Shown here: positions 53,839 through 63,410 of the stretch, in pieces
Layout: the number at the start of each line of letters is the position of its first letter
How positions within the stretch are numbered: the first letter of the stretch is position 1
Source: SpSt-398 sp041752235
GTDB taxonomy: Bacteria; Bacteroidota; Bacteroidia; Chitinophagales; Chitinophagaceae
NCBI GenBank assembly: GCA_041752235.1
Contig: JBGSHM010000010.1
Span: 1 to 64,000 of the forward strand
DNA length: 64,000 bases
Direction: 5' to 3'
Translations under genes and position numbers: made by a program
The notes under the pieces: generated by a model
The model's input: only the letters and a program-made list of their open reading frames with translations
Databases searched by the model: none
Told to the model about the DNA's origin: nothing

Positions 53839-56800
53839 CTACTCTTCCTGCGCCGATTTCAGGAGAGAACGGAACCACTCATCCACTTTCTTCTTGTCAA
53901 ACATTTCTTCCCAATAAATCATGGTCAGCGCATCTGTGGAATGACATTCCTTTTCGTCCAAAGAAAAGGGACCGACCATGCCCAAATAGGATTCTGCATT
54001 TTCTTCCCCTTCTTCCCCAAAAGCTACCTTGAAGATAAAGAACCTCGCCAGCGATCCTTTAAAAGTTGCTTTTCGTTCGCCTAACAGCACCATTTCTGAA
54101 GGTGAATAGTCATCGCTGGCATAATTATATAAATACGCCTCAGCAAAATAAGCCTGGGTCCTGTACTTTGGGGGGAAGAGCGCTTCCTTATCCATCGCTT
54201 CCAATTCCTCATATAATTCAATACGAAAATCATTGCTTGCCGCCAGCTCCTCCCAAATCGCCGCATCCACAGTCTGACCGTTTCTTGCCAGGGCAATAGA
54301 AGCATCAAATTTTGTTTGTATTTCATCAATGGCAAGAAACCCACGCAGGCGATCCTGGCATTCGGCATCGTTCATATAACCCAACAAGCGAATAAGATCG
54401 CTACTCATGTATCCACTATACTCCTCCGGTTCCTCGTCCAGCTTGATCTGAATGGATTCAAGGGTGGTGTCTGCATGATGCAGGATCGTTTGTTTATATT
54501 CATCCAACAATTTAATATCCAATCGCGCAGAATCCAATGCCCTTACACTCAGGTCAACCATCACTCCCACCCAGGCCGGATGCTTATACAGCGGAAGTAT
54601 ATCGGGAAAAAGAGAAATACCCAGCTCCAGCGAATCCATCATGCGGTAGGGCATATAGATCCCGGTTGTGGTAGAAGGAGGATCCTTTACCAAAAGTTCA
54701 CGCATCAGGTCATAGGATTCCTGAGTGTGGATGCCCGACAAGGCAGCGATCATTCCCAACCTGACCTTAGCCGATGAGGCTGGAATTTTCTTATATCGTT
54801 CCTTAATGAACTGAATGGTGGAGGGATCGTTCAGCTTACTCACCTGGTCGATGATGCAGTCCTGCAGCGTATAGTATGCCGTGCTGTCATCCCGATAGAT
54901 CCTGGTCAATCCATCATGTAAGAAGGGAAGATCCTTCTGGGAGAAGGTCATTTCTGAAAACGCATCAACCGCCCTGGAAAAAGTGGCTGAATCCGCTGAA
55001 GCCAGTCCTTGTTTTAATTTTTCTGAGCGGTCAGAGAATATGGACTGGGTGGCTACTTCTTTGGTGACTTTGAAATCATCGAAAAAAGCATTGTATCGTT
55101 TTTCATCCAGGGAAGACTCAGGAATAAAAGTAAATAGCGTAAATAGCGTATCGCCATTTAATATCAACCGCACGTGTTTGACATTGTGGTTGTCATTCAT
55201 TCGAAGGACATAATCCCGGGCCGGGAGTTTCCCATTACTGGTTTCCTGAAACCGGATGACGGAATCACCCCAACTCTGGTAATCTTGAAATTTTTTAGCA
55301 AAGAATGTTGAATCATCCGGATACCAGGCATATGGAGAAATGGCTTCTTTGGTAACCACAAAAGAAACCGCATCAGTGGGATCGTAAGCTACATACCGCA
55401 CGGTAGCGTCATCAGCGGTAGTCACCGCTTCTTCGTCCACTTCCAATGGTTTGAACCGGATAGGTACAGCAGCAGAGGAACTGAATGTTCTGTCAGGAGC
55501 AAGTTGTACCTGTACAGGTTTAATCGGAAAATCGGTCAACCGGAAACTGCCAAAGAGTTGATCCCGCACTTTTAGCGCACTTTCCTTATCCGCCCCGGCC
55601 GTCATCAGGGAATAGACACGGCTTCCCCGCAATACCACCATGGCTTGTAAATACACTTTTTGTTCCCCGGCATAGCCTCCTATCTGAAGTCGGGGGAAAC
55701 CTTCCCATACATCAACACTATCCATTTCAAAACCATCGGGCGCATCAAAGTTCTCTTTGAAATTACTGAACCAGGATGTATCTCCGTTTAGGTGAAACCC
55801 GGCATCCAGGTCACGTGTCTGCACCAGATAATACAAACCATTGTCTGCATCCATCAGGTCATATACAGAAGATATCCATCCACCCTGGCTGGCTCCTTTT
55901 TCCAGTCCCTTATTTTGCCTTGGTGTTCCGGGCAAGGATACAGAGAAGGCTTTCCCCTGAATGGTAAAAGGCTGCCAGGCACCCTTAGCGATCGTTTCCT
56001 TTCGTTTGAGGATGGTATAGGATTGAAAGAACTTATTGACATCCGGCGACATTAACCGGATCATTTTTTCAGATCCGGCTATAACCAGATAAAGAATATT
56101 CTGTTGGATAAAAAGTTGTACCCGAAAAAAGCCATCAGGGGTGTTAAAATAGGCTTCCAATCCCTTCACCCCGTTCCGAACAACGGTCTTGGTGTCCCTG
56201 GGTTTCCCAATGGCATTCATGTTTCGGGCATATTCTTCCATGAGCTTTGGCAGGTAATCCTCTTTTACCTGTGACAGGGCATGACCGGTCATGTACAAGG
56301 TCAGGGTGTTGAGGTCATAATGCATTTTCATTTTAACCAGGTCTCCATATGCCGTGATATCCGAGGCCGGGCCCGGGATTTCCACGGAATAGGCGCTGTC
56401 GTGATTCTCGACCATTCTAATCCAGGGAAGTGCAGATAATCGGGAAGCATACACCTCTGCGGGGGTTTCCTTCTTTGAAAATACCGGGGTTACTGTATAC
56501 CCTTTTTTCCGGAGCAGATTGATCACACCTTGTGATCCGGGTAAATGGGCTGCCCCTACGGCAAAGAACATACTCCGCACGCCTGACAAGCTATCCATAC
56601 TGGAAGCCATCTTGTGGTTTCTCTTCACCATCATGGTATCCTTCAATTCTGTGGCCAGATTGGGCATATATAAATTAGCGATGCCCTGCAGATCTCGCGC
56701 GAGATAAATCGCGATCATTTTTTCCAGGGTAAACTTGAGTTCATTATCCGAGGCCAGCAATTCTTTCTCTTTCAAGCCACCACCAAACTCATCCAGCATA

Positions 56801-57327
56801 CCCAACTGATCGGTGACATCCTCTACAGCACCCAACCACTTCTGCGAGCGCTGAGCGATCCCATATAAATAAGCGTCCATGATGGTGGGCATCTCCCCAT
56901 ACTTGAGTTGATTGACCAATTTTTGCCGGCGCGCTTTGATGGATTCCTTTGTCCGCGCCTGAAGCGCTTTTTCCTCCTCATCAGTCAGCTGCGCCTCCTC
57001 TTTATCGGCTTCTTCTTCCTCCTCCTCATCATTAATGATCATTCGGTAGATCATGCTATCCAGAAACTCTTGTAAATTGACCTCTATCGCCAAGCCTTCC
57101 GCACGTTCAATGGCATGATAGAGGGAATCCCCAAAGTTGAACAGTCGTTTATCTTGTAAATGAATAGTACCGTAGAGCCAGGAATCCTTTTTTAATCCAT
57201 TGCCCGAAATCTTCCACAAGAAGGTGGAAGGCCATTTTTCTTGTTGGGCATTTGCCTGAATGGCGAAGCTGGTGAGCCAAAATAAGGTTATAATGGTGAA
57301 AATAAACCACCGGGTACCGGTTCTCAT
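53839..57327 (-). CDS. Very large TraB/GumN family protein
   Basis: The 1162-residue secreted protein (signal peptide ending FAIQANAQ) begins with a TraB/GumN domain. Its two signature motifs are G53-T-I-H56 (WLYGTIHLQ) and GAAH at 258-261 (FFAVGAAHLPGSQGV), thought to form a metalloprotease-like site. An acidic insert (about 98-125, seven consecutive Glu) interrupts the domain. About 850 further residues follow. They hold two or three PsbP/lipoprotein-like beta domains (e.g. FSVSLPGTPRQNKG near 460) and a helical repeat region near 760-1050. Most GumN proteins have about 300 residues, so this is a large extension. The role is unknown. Confidence 0.82.
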   Translation of the reverse strand: MRTGTRWFIFTIITLFWLTSFAIQANAQQEKWPSTFLWKISGNGLKKDSWLYGTIHLQDKRLFNFGDSLYHAIERAEGLAIEVNLQEFLDSMIYRMIINDEEEEEEADKEEAQLTDEEEKALQARTKESIKARRQKLVNQLKYGEMPTIMDAYLYGIAQRSQKWLGAVEDVTDQLGMLDEFGGGLKEKELLASDNELKFTLEKMIAIYLARDLQGIANLYMPNLATELKDTMMVKRNHKMASSMDSLSGVRSMFFAVGAAHLPGSQGVINLLRKKGYTVTPVFSKKETPAEVYASRLSALPWIRMVENHDSAYSVEIPGPASDITAYGDLVKMKMHYDLNTLTLYMTGHALSQVKEDYLPKLMEEYARNMNAIGKPRDTKTVVRNGVKGLEAYFNTPDGFFRVQLFIQQNILYLVIAGSEKMIRLMSPDVNKFFQSYTILKRKETIAKGAWQPFTIQGKAFSVSLPGTPRQNKGLEKGASQGGWISSVYDLMDADNGLYYLVQTRDLDAGFHLNGDTSWFSNFKENFDAPDGFEMDSVDVWEGFPRLQIGGYAGEQKVYLQAMVVLRGSRVYSLMTAGADKESALKVRDQLFGSFRLTDFPIKPVQVQLAPDRTFSSSAAVPIRFKPLEVDEEAVTTADDATVRYVAYDPTDAVSFVVTKEAISPYAWYPDDSTFFAKKFQDYQSWGDSVIRFQETSNGKLPARDYVLRMNDNHNVKHVRLILNGDTLFTLFTFIPESSLDEKRYNAFFDDFKVTKEVATQSIFSDRSEKLKQGLASADSATFSRAVDAFSEMTFSQKDLPFLHDGLTRIYRDDSTAYYTLQDCIIDQVSKLNDPSTIQFIKERYKKIPASSAKVRLGMIAALSGIHTQESYDLMRELLVKDPPSTTTGIYMPYRMMDSLELGISLFPDILPLYKHPAWVGVMVDLSVRALDSARLDIKLLDEYKQTILHHADTTLESIQIKLDEEPEEYSGYMSSDLIRLLGYMNDAECQDRLRGFLAIDEIQTKFDASIALARNGQTVDAAIWEELAASNDFRIELYEELEAMDKEALFPPKYRTQAYFAEAYLYNYASDDYSPSEMVLLGERKATFKGSLARFFIFKVAFGEEGEENAESYLGMVGPFSLDEKECHSTDALTMIYWEEMFDKKKVDEWFRSLLKSAQEE

Positions 57328-57438
57328 GTAAGTGTATTTTTCGAAAATTAATTAAAATTCGGGAAGGGCAATAATCTGTCCAAGAAGGGAAATGACTAAA
57401 GCCGTCTTTTTCCTATCTTCCTGTCTCAAAGTAGCCAT

Positions 57439-58935
57439 ATGACATCCCGCTATATTCTTTCCCTGGATCAGGGAACTACCAGCAGCCGAAGTATCCTATT
57501 CAACGAAAAAGGCGATAGTGTAGGTGTTGCACAAAAGGAATTTCGCCAGATTTTTCCTCAACCAGGATGGGTGGAGCATGATCCGGAAGAAATTTGGAGC
57601 ACGCAATACGGTACCATGGCCGAAGCCCTGGCGAAAGCCAATATAACCATGAAGCAAATTGCGGGAATCGGTATCACCAATCAACGTGAAACCACAGTGG
57701 TATGGGATAGAAAAACGGGTAAGCCCATTTATAATGCCATTGTTTGGCAGGATCGACGAACTGCCGCCTATTGTGATGAGCTTAAAGCCGCCGGACACGA
57801 GACAATGATCCGGAATAAGACCGGGTTGGTGATCGATGCCTATTTCTCCGGAACCAAACTCCGTTGGATATTGGAAAATGTAGCCGGGGCCAGGGAAAGA
57901 GCAGAAAAGGGCGAGCTCGCCTTTGGCACCATAGATAGTTGGCTGGTTTGGAAACTCACCCAGGGTGAAGTGCATATCACCGATGTGTCGAATGCGTCGC
58001 GGACCATGATGCTGAATATTCACACCGGTCAATGGGATGCGGAACTTCTCGCGCTATTCAATATCCCTCTTTCTCTGCTACCAGAAGTTAAACCTTCCAG
58101 TCATATTTATGGGGTGACGGGGAGCCTGATCCCTGAATCACGCATCCCCATTGCGGGAATTGCCGGCGATCAGCAAGCCGCTTTGTTTGGGCAAATGTGC
58201 ACCCAACCCGGTATGGTAAAGAATACCTATGGCACGGGATGTTTCATGCTGATGAATACAGGCGAAAAGGCCATCCTGTCACAAAACAATTTGCTTACTA
58301 CCATAGCCTGGCAGATCAATGGAAAAATGGAATATGCGCTCGAAGGCAGCGTATTCATTGCCGGTGCTGTGGTGCAATGGCTACGGGATGGACTTAAGAT
58401 CATCCGCCACTCTTCCAAAGTGGAAGCACTGGCGGCGGAGGTAGCGGATACGGATGGTGTTTACCTCGTTCCTGCCTTTGCCGGATTAGGTGCCCCATAT
58501 TGGAATGCCTATGCCCGGGGAAGCATTTTTGGCATGACCCGAGGCACTTCAGATGCGCATATTGCCCGGGCCGCTTTGGATAGCATCGCTTATCAAACGG
58601 CCGATGTATTAAAATCAATGGAAGCAGATGCGGGTATCCGTATCGCGGAACTACGGGTAGATGGCGGTGCCACCGTGAACAATACCCTCATGCAATTTCA
58701 AAGTGATATCCTCAATACCGCTGTTGCACGTCCCAAAGTAACGGAAACCACGGCCCTGGGTGCCGCCTACCTCGCCGGTCTTGCTGTTGGCTATTGGAAG
58801 AATATTGAAGAGATTCAAAAACAATGGCAGCTCGACCGTGCCTTTCAACCTGGAATGACAGAGGAAAAAAGAGAAATACTATTGAAAGGTTGGCATAGAG
58901 CTGTAAAAGCGAGTGTGGCTTGGGCGGAGAGTTAA
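57439..58935 (+). CDS. glpK: Glycerol kinase
   Basis: GlpK (498 residues) phosphorylates glycerol to glycerol 3-phosphate. Landmarks are SLDQGTTSSRSILFN (phosphate 1 loop), GWVEHDPEEIW, GITNQRETTVVWDRKTGKP, NASRTMMLNIHTGQWD, IAGDQQAALFGQ and RVDGGATVNNTLMQFQSDIL. The length and motifs are complete. It heads the glycerol group. glpD lies 761 bases further on, after an inserted pair of small genes. Confidence 0.96.
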   Translation: MTSRYILSLDQGTTSSRSILFNEKGDSVGVAQKEFRQIFPQPGWVEHDPEEIWSTQYGTMAEALAKANITMKQIAGIGITNQRETTVVWDRKTGKPIYNAIVWQDRRTAAYCDELKAAGHETMIRNKTGLVIDAYFSGTKLRWILENVAGARERAEKGELAFGTIDSWLVWKLTQGEVHITDVSNASRTMMLNIHTGQWDAELLALFNIPLSLLPEVKPSSHIYGVTGSLIPESRIPIAGIAGDQQAALFGQMCTQPGMVKNTYGTGCFMLMNTGEKAILSQNNLLTTIAWQINGKMEYALEGSVFIAGAVVQWLRDGLKIIRHSSKVEALAAEVADTDGVYLVPAFAGLGAPYWNAYARGSIFGMTRGTSDAHIARAALDSIAYQTADVLKSMEADAGIRIAELRVDGGATVNNTLMQFQSDILNTAVARPKVTETTALGAAYLAGLAVGYWKNIEEIQKQWQLDRAFQPGMTEEKREILLKGWHRAVKASVAWAES

Positions 58936-58994
58936 AAGATTTTTTCAGACAAATATTCCAAATAAACCACCTATTTCAAGTCGCAGAAACCGGG

Positions 58995-59025
58995 TTGTAT
59001 TGAAGATGGTCAAGGGATAGTTTTG
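58995..59025 (+). promoter_or_regulatory. Putative promoter of the DUF6934 gene
   Basis: TTG (58995-58997), a 20-base spacer and TAGTTTTG (59018-59025) match both Bacteroidota promoter elements. The -7 element ends only 4 bases before the ATG at 59030, which would give a leaderless or nearly leaderless transcript. Confidence 0.5.
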
Positions 59026-59029
59026 CCAA

Positions 59030-59467
59030 ATGAATTTAGCAGCCTATCCTTTGAAAACTGACTCACTATTTTTGACATTTGAATTTTGTAGTGAAGGGCC
59101 AAACGGGCTGATAGAAAAAATTGTAAAATTTCAAGAAATAGAATTGACCGGGTTTTATAATTTATCGTATGGTGATAAACAAAAAGGGTCAGAAATAAAT
59201 GACAGCGCCATTTCAAATAATGGAGATACGGATAGGATACTTGTAACAGTCGCCCTTTCCGCATTTCATTTTTTTTGTAAATACAAAAATGCGCTCATTT
59301 TTGTAATGGGCAGCACAGAGAGTCGAACACGTCTTTTCCAAATGGGAATTTCAAAACATCTCCCTCTTATTGAGGTGGATTTTATTTTATTTGGATTTAT
59401 TGATGGCCATTGGGAAGAGTACTCGAAAAACAGAAGCTATGAGGCATTCTTAATTAAAAGAAAATAA
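59030..59467 (+). CDS. DUF6934-like protein
   Basis: The 145-residue protein shows the pattern I associate with DUF6934. It opens with a FEFCSEGPNGLIEKIVKFQ strand-turn, then SNNGDTDRILVTVALSAFHF, GSTESRTRLFQMGISKHL and a C-terminal YEAFLIKRK. No function is established. The gene has about 36% GC by eye, clearly lower than glpK and glpD on either side. It forms a two-gene unit with a 57-residue protein 18 bases downstream. Together they interrupt the glycerol genes, which suggests insertion as a cassette. The family name is from memory and is less certain than the two-gene organisation. Confidence 0.65.
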   Translation: MNLAAYPLKTDSLFLTFEFCSEGPNGLIEKIVKFQEIELTGFYNLSYGDKQKGSEINDSAISNNGDTDRILVTVALSAFHFFCKYKNALIFVMGSTESRTRLFQMGISKHLPLIEVDFILFGFIDGHWEEYSKNRSYEAFLIKRK

Positions 59468-59485
59468 ATAGTAAATTCACTTAAG

Positions 59486-59659
59486 ATGAAAAAAACTTCA
59501 ATTATAAGGAAAGAAATAAAGTCATTAACTGTAGACCCTAATCTCGACAAATACAAAGACAGCCAACTCTTTAAAGACAAACTAAAAAAGGCAAATCAGT
59601 TCCTGAGTGCCAATGGCCTTCCTAAAAGTGAATTGCTTAAACAAAAAAATCGAAAATAG
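59486..59659 (+). CDS. 57-residue partner of the DUF6934-like gene
   Basis: The ATG at 59486 opens MKKTSIIRKEIKSLTVDPNL, followed by DKYKDSQLFKDKLKKANQFL and a Lys-rich end, stopping with TAG at 59657. The protein is basic and mostly helical, with no membrane segment. Its AT-rich composition equals that of the upstream gene. Size, charge and tight spacing recall the small partner of two-gene modules such as toxin-antitoxin pairs, but no DNA-binding motif can be named. Confidence 0.6.
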   Translation: MKKTSIIRKEIKSLTVDPNLDKYKDSQLFKDKLKKANQFLSANGLPKSELLKQKNRK

Positions 59660-59695
59660 CAATCCCGCCATCAGCGTAATCTGTGAAATCAAAAA

Positions 59696-61276
59696 ATGAA
59701 CCGTAGCTCCTCTTTAAATCAACTTAAATCCGTAGCCCACTTTGACCTCTGCATCATAGGCGGCGGTGCCACGGGTTTAGGTATTGCCGTAGATGCGGCG
59801 TCGAGGGGAATGAAAACAATACTCTTGGAAAAGGATGATTTTGCCAAAGGCACTTCTTCCCGCAGTACAAAACTGGTGCACGGTGGGGTTAGATATTTGC
59901 AGCAGGGAAATATCAAACTGGTCATGGAGGCTCTTCGGGAAAGAGGTCTGCTCCGCAAGAACGCGCCACATCTGGTAAAAAATCAATCCTTTGTCATCCC
60001 CAATTACAAATGGTGGGAAAATCCATTCTACGGAGTTGGCCTGAAAATGTATGATTGGATGGCGGGTAGTCTGGGTTTGGGGCCTTCGGAATTCCTTTCA
60101 CTGGAAGAAACATTAGCCCGCGTCCCCACGCTGGATCCGGAGGGTTTACGTGGTGGGGTTTTGTATCATGACGGTCAATTTGATGACGCCCGGCTGGCCA
60201 TACACCTGGCTATGACCGCCGATGAAGCGGGCGCCATATTGATCAACCATATGGCGGTAACGGGATTGATCCATGAAAATAAAAAAGTCATCGGCGTGAT
60301 CGCCCGGGATGAGGTCTCACCAGCGAAAGAGGAAATGGAGATCAGGGCAAAATGCGTCGTGAATGCAACAGGTGTCTTTACCGACTCCATTTTAAATATG
60401 GATGAGCCGGGCGCAGAACCCATCATCAGTCCAAGCCAGGGGATACACCTGGTATTTGACCGGGAATTTCTGGCCTCCGATACGGCCATCATGATTCCAC
60501 GTACCGACGATGGACGGGTACTTTTTGCCGTACCCTGGCACAACAAGATCATTGTAGGCACCACAGATACACCGGTTGAAAAAGTCAATGAAGAGCCGAT
60601 TGCCCTTCCGGAGGAAGTGGATTTTGTATTGGAACATATTCGTCGCTATCTCAGCAAAGATCCTTCGCGGGAAGATATCCGAAGTGTATTTGCCGGGCTG
60701 AGACCCTTGATAAAAGGAAATGCAAAATCAACCGCAGCCTTATCGCGTGACCACCATATCTCCATTTCCGATTCAGAACTGATCACGATTGCCGGTGGCA
60801 AATGGACCACCTATCGGAAAATGGCCGAAGATGTAGTGGACATTGCCATGCATAAGTCAGGGGTTACTGAAAAGGAATGTGTAACCCGACAACTCCGGAT
60901 ACATGGGTACAAGGAGGATATTGACCTGAATGTTCATGGATATTACTATGGAACAGATGCTGAAAAAATTGCGACACTAATTAACGAGGATGTCACATTG
61001 GGTGAAACCATTCACCCCGCTCTGCCTTATACCTTTGCCGAAATTGTTTGGGCCGTGCGGGAAGAAATGTGCATGACCCTGGAAGATGCACTGAGCCGGC
61101 GTACACGGGCCCTATTGCTGGATGCCCAAGCCGCCATCGAAGCCGCTCCAAGGGTATGTGAATACATGAGCAAAGAGTTAGGGGAAAATGAAGTTTGGGT
61201 GAAAGAGCAACTGAATGATTTTATTATAAATGCTACGAATTATTTGGCAAAAAGCATACATTCAAACTTACATTAA
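59696..61276 (+). CDS. glpD: Glycerol-3-phosphate dehydrogenase (aerobic, FAD)
   Basis: GlpD (526 residues) oxidises glycerol 3-phosphate to dihydroxyacetone phosphate at the membrane and passes electrons to quinone. The N-terminus has the FAD fold FDLCIIGGGATGLGIAVDA and KGTSSRSTKLVHGGVRYL. PWHNKIIVGTTDTPV and VFAGLRPLIKG mark the substrate domain, and a C-terminal helical domain ends near 520. It completes the pathway begun by GlpF and GlpK. Confidence 0.95.
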   Translation: MNRSSSLNQLKSVAHFDLCIIGGGATGLGIAVDAASRGMKTILLEKDDFAKGTSSRSTKLVHGGVRYLQQGNIKLVMEALRERGLLRKNAPHLVKNQSFVIPNYKWWENPFYGVGLKMYDWMAGSLGLGPSEFLSLEETLARVPTLDPEGLRGGVLYHDGQFDDARLAIHLAMTADEAGAILINHMAVTGLIHENKKVIGVIARDEVSPAKEEMEIRAKCVVNATGVFTDSILNMDEPGAEPIISPSQGIHLVFDREFLASDTAIMIPRTDDGRVLFAVPWHNKIIVGTTDTPVEKVNEEPIALPEEVDFVLEHIRRYLSKDPSREDIRSVFAGLRPLIKGNAKSTAALSRDHHISISDSELITIAGGKWTTYRKMAEDVVDIAMHKSGVTEKECVTRQLRIHGYKEDIDLNVHGYYYGTDAEKIATLINEDVTLGETIHPALPYTFAEIVWAVREEMCMTLEDALSRRTRALLLDAQAAIEAAPRVCEYMSKELGENEVWVKEQLNDFIINATNYLAKSIHSNLH

Positions 61277-61352
61277 CCGCTAAGGCGCCAAGGCGGAATG
61301 TTGCGCGAGGCTTCTCTTCGTGATTCCTTGCGACCTGGCGTCCTTGCGGTAA
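61276..61352. repeat. ACCGC...GCGGT imperfect palindrome between glpD and glpF
   Basis: ACCGCTAAGGCGCCAAGG at the left and CCTGGCGTCCTTGCGGT at the right are complementary at the ends. The interior has diverged. It starts on the last base of the glpD stop codon and is a member of the family at 4010 and 33476. Confidence 0.65.
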
Positions 61353-61365
61353 AAAAACAAAAAAT

Positions 61366-62067
61366 ATGATCGGTGAATTCTTTGGCACTTTGTTGCTCAT
61401 CCTCCTTGGAAATGGCGTAGTTGCCAATGTCGTACTCAGCCGCTCCAAAGGCAATAACAGCGGTTGGATCGTTATCGCTTTGGGTTGGGCGATTGCCGTA
61501 TTCGTGGGTGTATATACCTCCATCAAACTTGGAGGCAGTGGCCATATTAATTCGGCCGTTACCATTGCCTTGGCCGCATTCCAGGATTTTGATAGCAGCC
61601 TGATCATTCCTTATATCAGCGCACAATTTGCCGGCGCCTTTATCGGAGCCGTGATCAATTGGATAGCCTATAAACAACATTTCGATATCACCGAAGATCA
61701 GGACCTCCAACTGGCCGTGTTCTGTACTGGGCCTGCCATTCCCAATGTATTTTACAATTTAGCCACGGAGATCATTGGCACTTTTGTACTCATGTTTGGC
61801 GCTCTGAGTTTGTCTCCGGCCTCATCCACCATGGGCTCCCTGGATGCGCTCCCTGTTGCATTGCTGGTATTGGGTATTGGCCTTTCCCTCGGTGGGCCTA
61901 CAGGTTATGCCATCAACCCGGCACGTGACCTCGGTCCGCGGATCGCGCATTTCATTTTACCCATCAAAAACAAAAGAGACAGTAATTGGGGGTATAGTTG
62001 GATACCGGTAGTGGGACCGGTGATCGGGGGTTTGCTGGCGGCGTATTTATATGGCCTCGTGGGGTGA
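61366..62067 (+). CDS. glpF: Glycerol facilitator (aquaglyceroporin, MIP family)
   Basis: The 233-residue, six-helix channel begins IGEFFGTLLLILLGNGVVAN. The second pore motif is the classic glycerol type N-P-A-R-D (GYAINPARDLGPR). The first pore motif reads H-I-N-S-A-V-T instead of the usual N-P-A, so Pro is replaced by Ser in the first half-helix. The Asp after the second NPA and the glpK/glpD neighbourhood support glycerol. Whether the NSA change alters flux or selectivity is not known. Confidence 0.9.
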   Translation: MIGEFFGTLLLILLGNGVVANVVLSRSKGNNSGWIVIALGWAIAVFVGVYTSIKLGGSGHINSAVTIALAAFQDFDSSLIIPYISAQFAGAFIGAVINWIAYKQHFDITEDQDLQLAVFCTGPAIPNVFYNLATEIIGTFVLMFGALSLSPASSTMGSLDALPVALLVLGIGLSLGGPTGYAINPARDLGPRIAHFILPIKNKRDSNWGYSWIPVVGPVIGGLLAAYLYGLVG

Positions 62068-62138
62068 TAAGAAAATAAGGAATAAGAAACAGAAAATAAG
62101 AAATGAGGAACTTGCATGAAGCATACAAACCATACTTC

Positions 62139-63317
62139 CTAAAATGCGCAAGATTCAACAATTTGTTTGGCTGCCTGCTTAATTTCGTCTGTTGTAATTG
62201 TCAAAGGCGGGGATATGCGTAAACAGTGGGGCGCAAACAAAAACCAGTCCGTTAATACACCTCTTTCAATACATTTATCAATTACGGTCTTATTGGTTTC
62301 AAAGGAATCAAATTCAACGGCCATCCACAAGCCAAATGACCGGACAGCTTTTATTTTTGGGTGAACAAGTAGGCTTCGAAACAACGATTCTTTTTCATTT
62401 ACCTTTTTTATCCAATCCTCGCTGAGTAATAATTGAAAGGCGGCAAGCCCGGCAGCACAACTAAGCGGGTGACCACCAAAGGTGGTAATATGTCCCAACA
62501 CCGGATTCTCCGTGAATTGATCCATTAGGGATTTGTCGGCTATAAAAGCCCCCAGGGGCAATCCACCACCCAATGCCTTTCCCAATAACAGGATATCGGG
62601 ACTAATACCAAAATGCTCAAAGCCCCATGTCTTACCGGTTCGGCCAAAACCCGCCTGTATCTCATCCAGCACCAATAAGGCACCGGTCTCTGTACACTTT
62701 TTTCGCAGGGCTCGTATCCAATCCTTATCGGGCGCTTTGATTCCTGCTTCCGCCTGCACAGTTTCGGCAAAAACGGCTGCCGTATCTGTGGTGATCTGGT
62801 CCAAAGCAGCGGGATCATTGTAAGTAAGATGATCAATCCCCGGGAGCAATGGTCGAAACGCATTTCGCCAGTATTCGTCACCCATTATACTCAAGGCGCC
62901 CTGGGTGGAACCATGATAGGAATGCTTGAAGGCAGCGATCCGGGTGCGTCCGGTCACACGCTTGGCGAGTTTCATCGCCCCTTCAGTGGCTTCTGTTCCT
63001 GAATTGGTAAAATAGACCGAATTGAGCGAAGCAGGGAGATGGGAAACAAGTTGCTGCGCATACTGTACCTGGGGAGATTCAACGAACTCACCATACACCA
63101 TGATATGAAGATAGGCATCCAACTGAGTCTTTATGGATGCAACCACCTTTGGATGCCGGTGTCCGGTATTCGCCACACTGATCCCACCAATCAGGTCTAT
63201 ATATTCCTTTCCATTTTTATCGAACAACTTACACCCTTCGGCCCGCACGATCTCCATGGCCAATGGTGCCGGAGAGGTTTGAGCAATGTGGCGGAGAAAG
63301 ATTTCGCGCTGGGACAT
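62139..63317 (-). CDS. Class III aminotransferase (acetylornithine/ornithine type)
   Basis: The 392-residue PLP enzyme belongs to the acetylornithine/ornithine/4-aminobutyrate group. FTNSGTEATEGAMKLAKR binds the cofactor phosphate. D218 (VLDEIQAGFGRTG) contacts the pyridine N, and K247 (LLLGKALGGGLPLGAF) should be the Schiff-base lysine. The substrate cannot be fixed from sequence, since no arginine, lysine or ectoine genes are adjacent. It is convergent with glpF and divergent from the gamma-carbonic-anhydrase-like gene. Confidence 0.85.
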   Translation of the reverse strand: MSQREIFLRHIAQTSPAPLAMEIVRAEGCKLFDKNGKEYIDLIGGISVANTGHRHPKVVASIKTQLDAYLHIMVYGEFVESPQVQYAQQLVSHLPASLNSVYFTNSGTEATEGAMKLAKRVTGRTRIAAFKHSYHGSTQGALSIMGDEYWRNAFRPLLPGIDHLTYNDPAALDQITTDTAAVFAETVQAEAGIKAPDKDWIRALRKKCTETGALLVLDEIQAGFGRTGKTWGFEHFGISPDILLLGKALGGGLPLGAFIADKSLMDQFTENPVLGHITTFGGHPLSCAAGLAAFQLLLSEDWIKKVNEKESLFRSLLVHPKIKAVRSFGLWMAVEFDSFETNKTVIDKCIERGVLTDWFLFAPHCLRISPPLTITTDEIKQAAKQIVESCAF

Positions 63318-63354
63318 GGGAGTTGGTTGTTGGATGTTGGATGACGGATGTTGG
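63318..63354. repeat. GTTGGATGTTGG repeat words (CCAACATCC family)
   Basis: GTTGGTTGTTGGATGTTGGA and GGATGTTGG precede the aminotransferase start. They are inverted relative to the CAACATCCAACA words at 63421-63455. The two tracts could pair and bracket the divergent promoters. Confidence 0.6.
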
Positions 63355-63389
63355 TATTATTCTTTAAAGTTTCATATATAAAATTCATT

Positions 63390-63397
63390 CAAAGTTA
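63390..63397 (-). promoter_or_regulatory. Putative -7 element of the aminotransferase gene
   Basis: TAACTTTG on the minus strand is an exact TAnnTTTG match 72 bases before the start codon. It is divergent from the next element. Confidence 0.4.
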
Positions 63398-63410
63398 AGC
63401 CTAAAATAAT

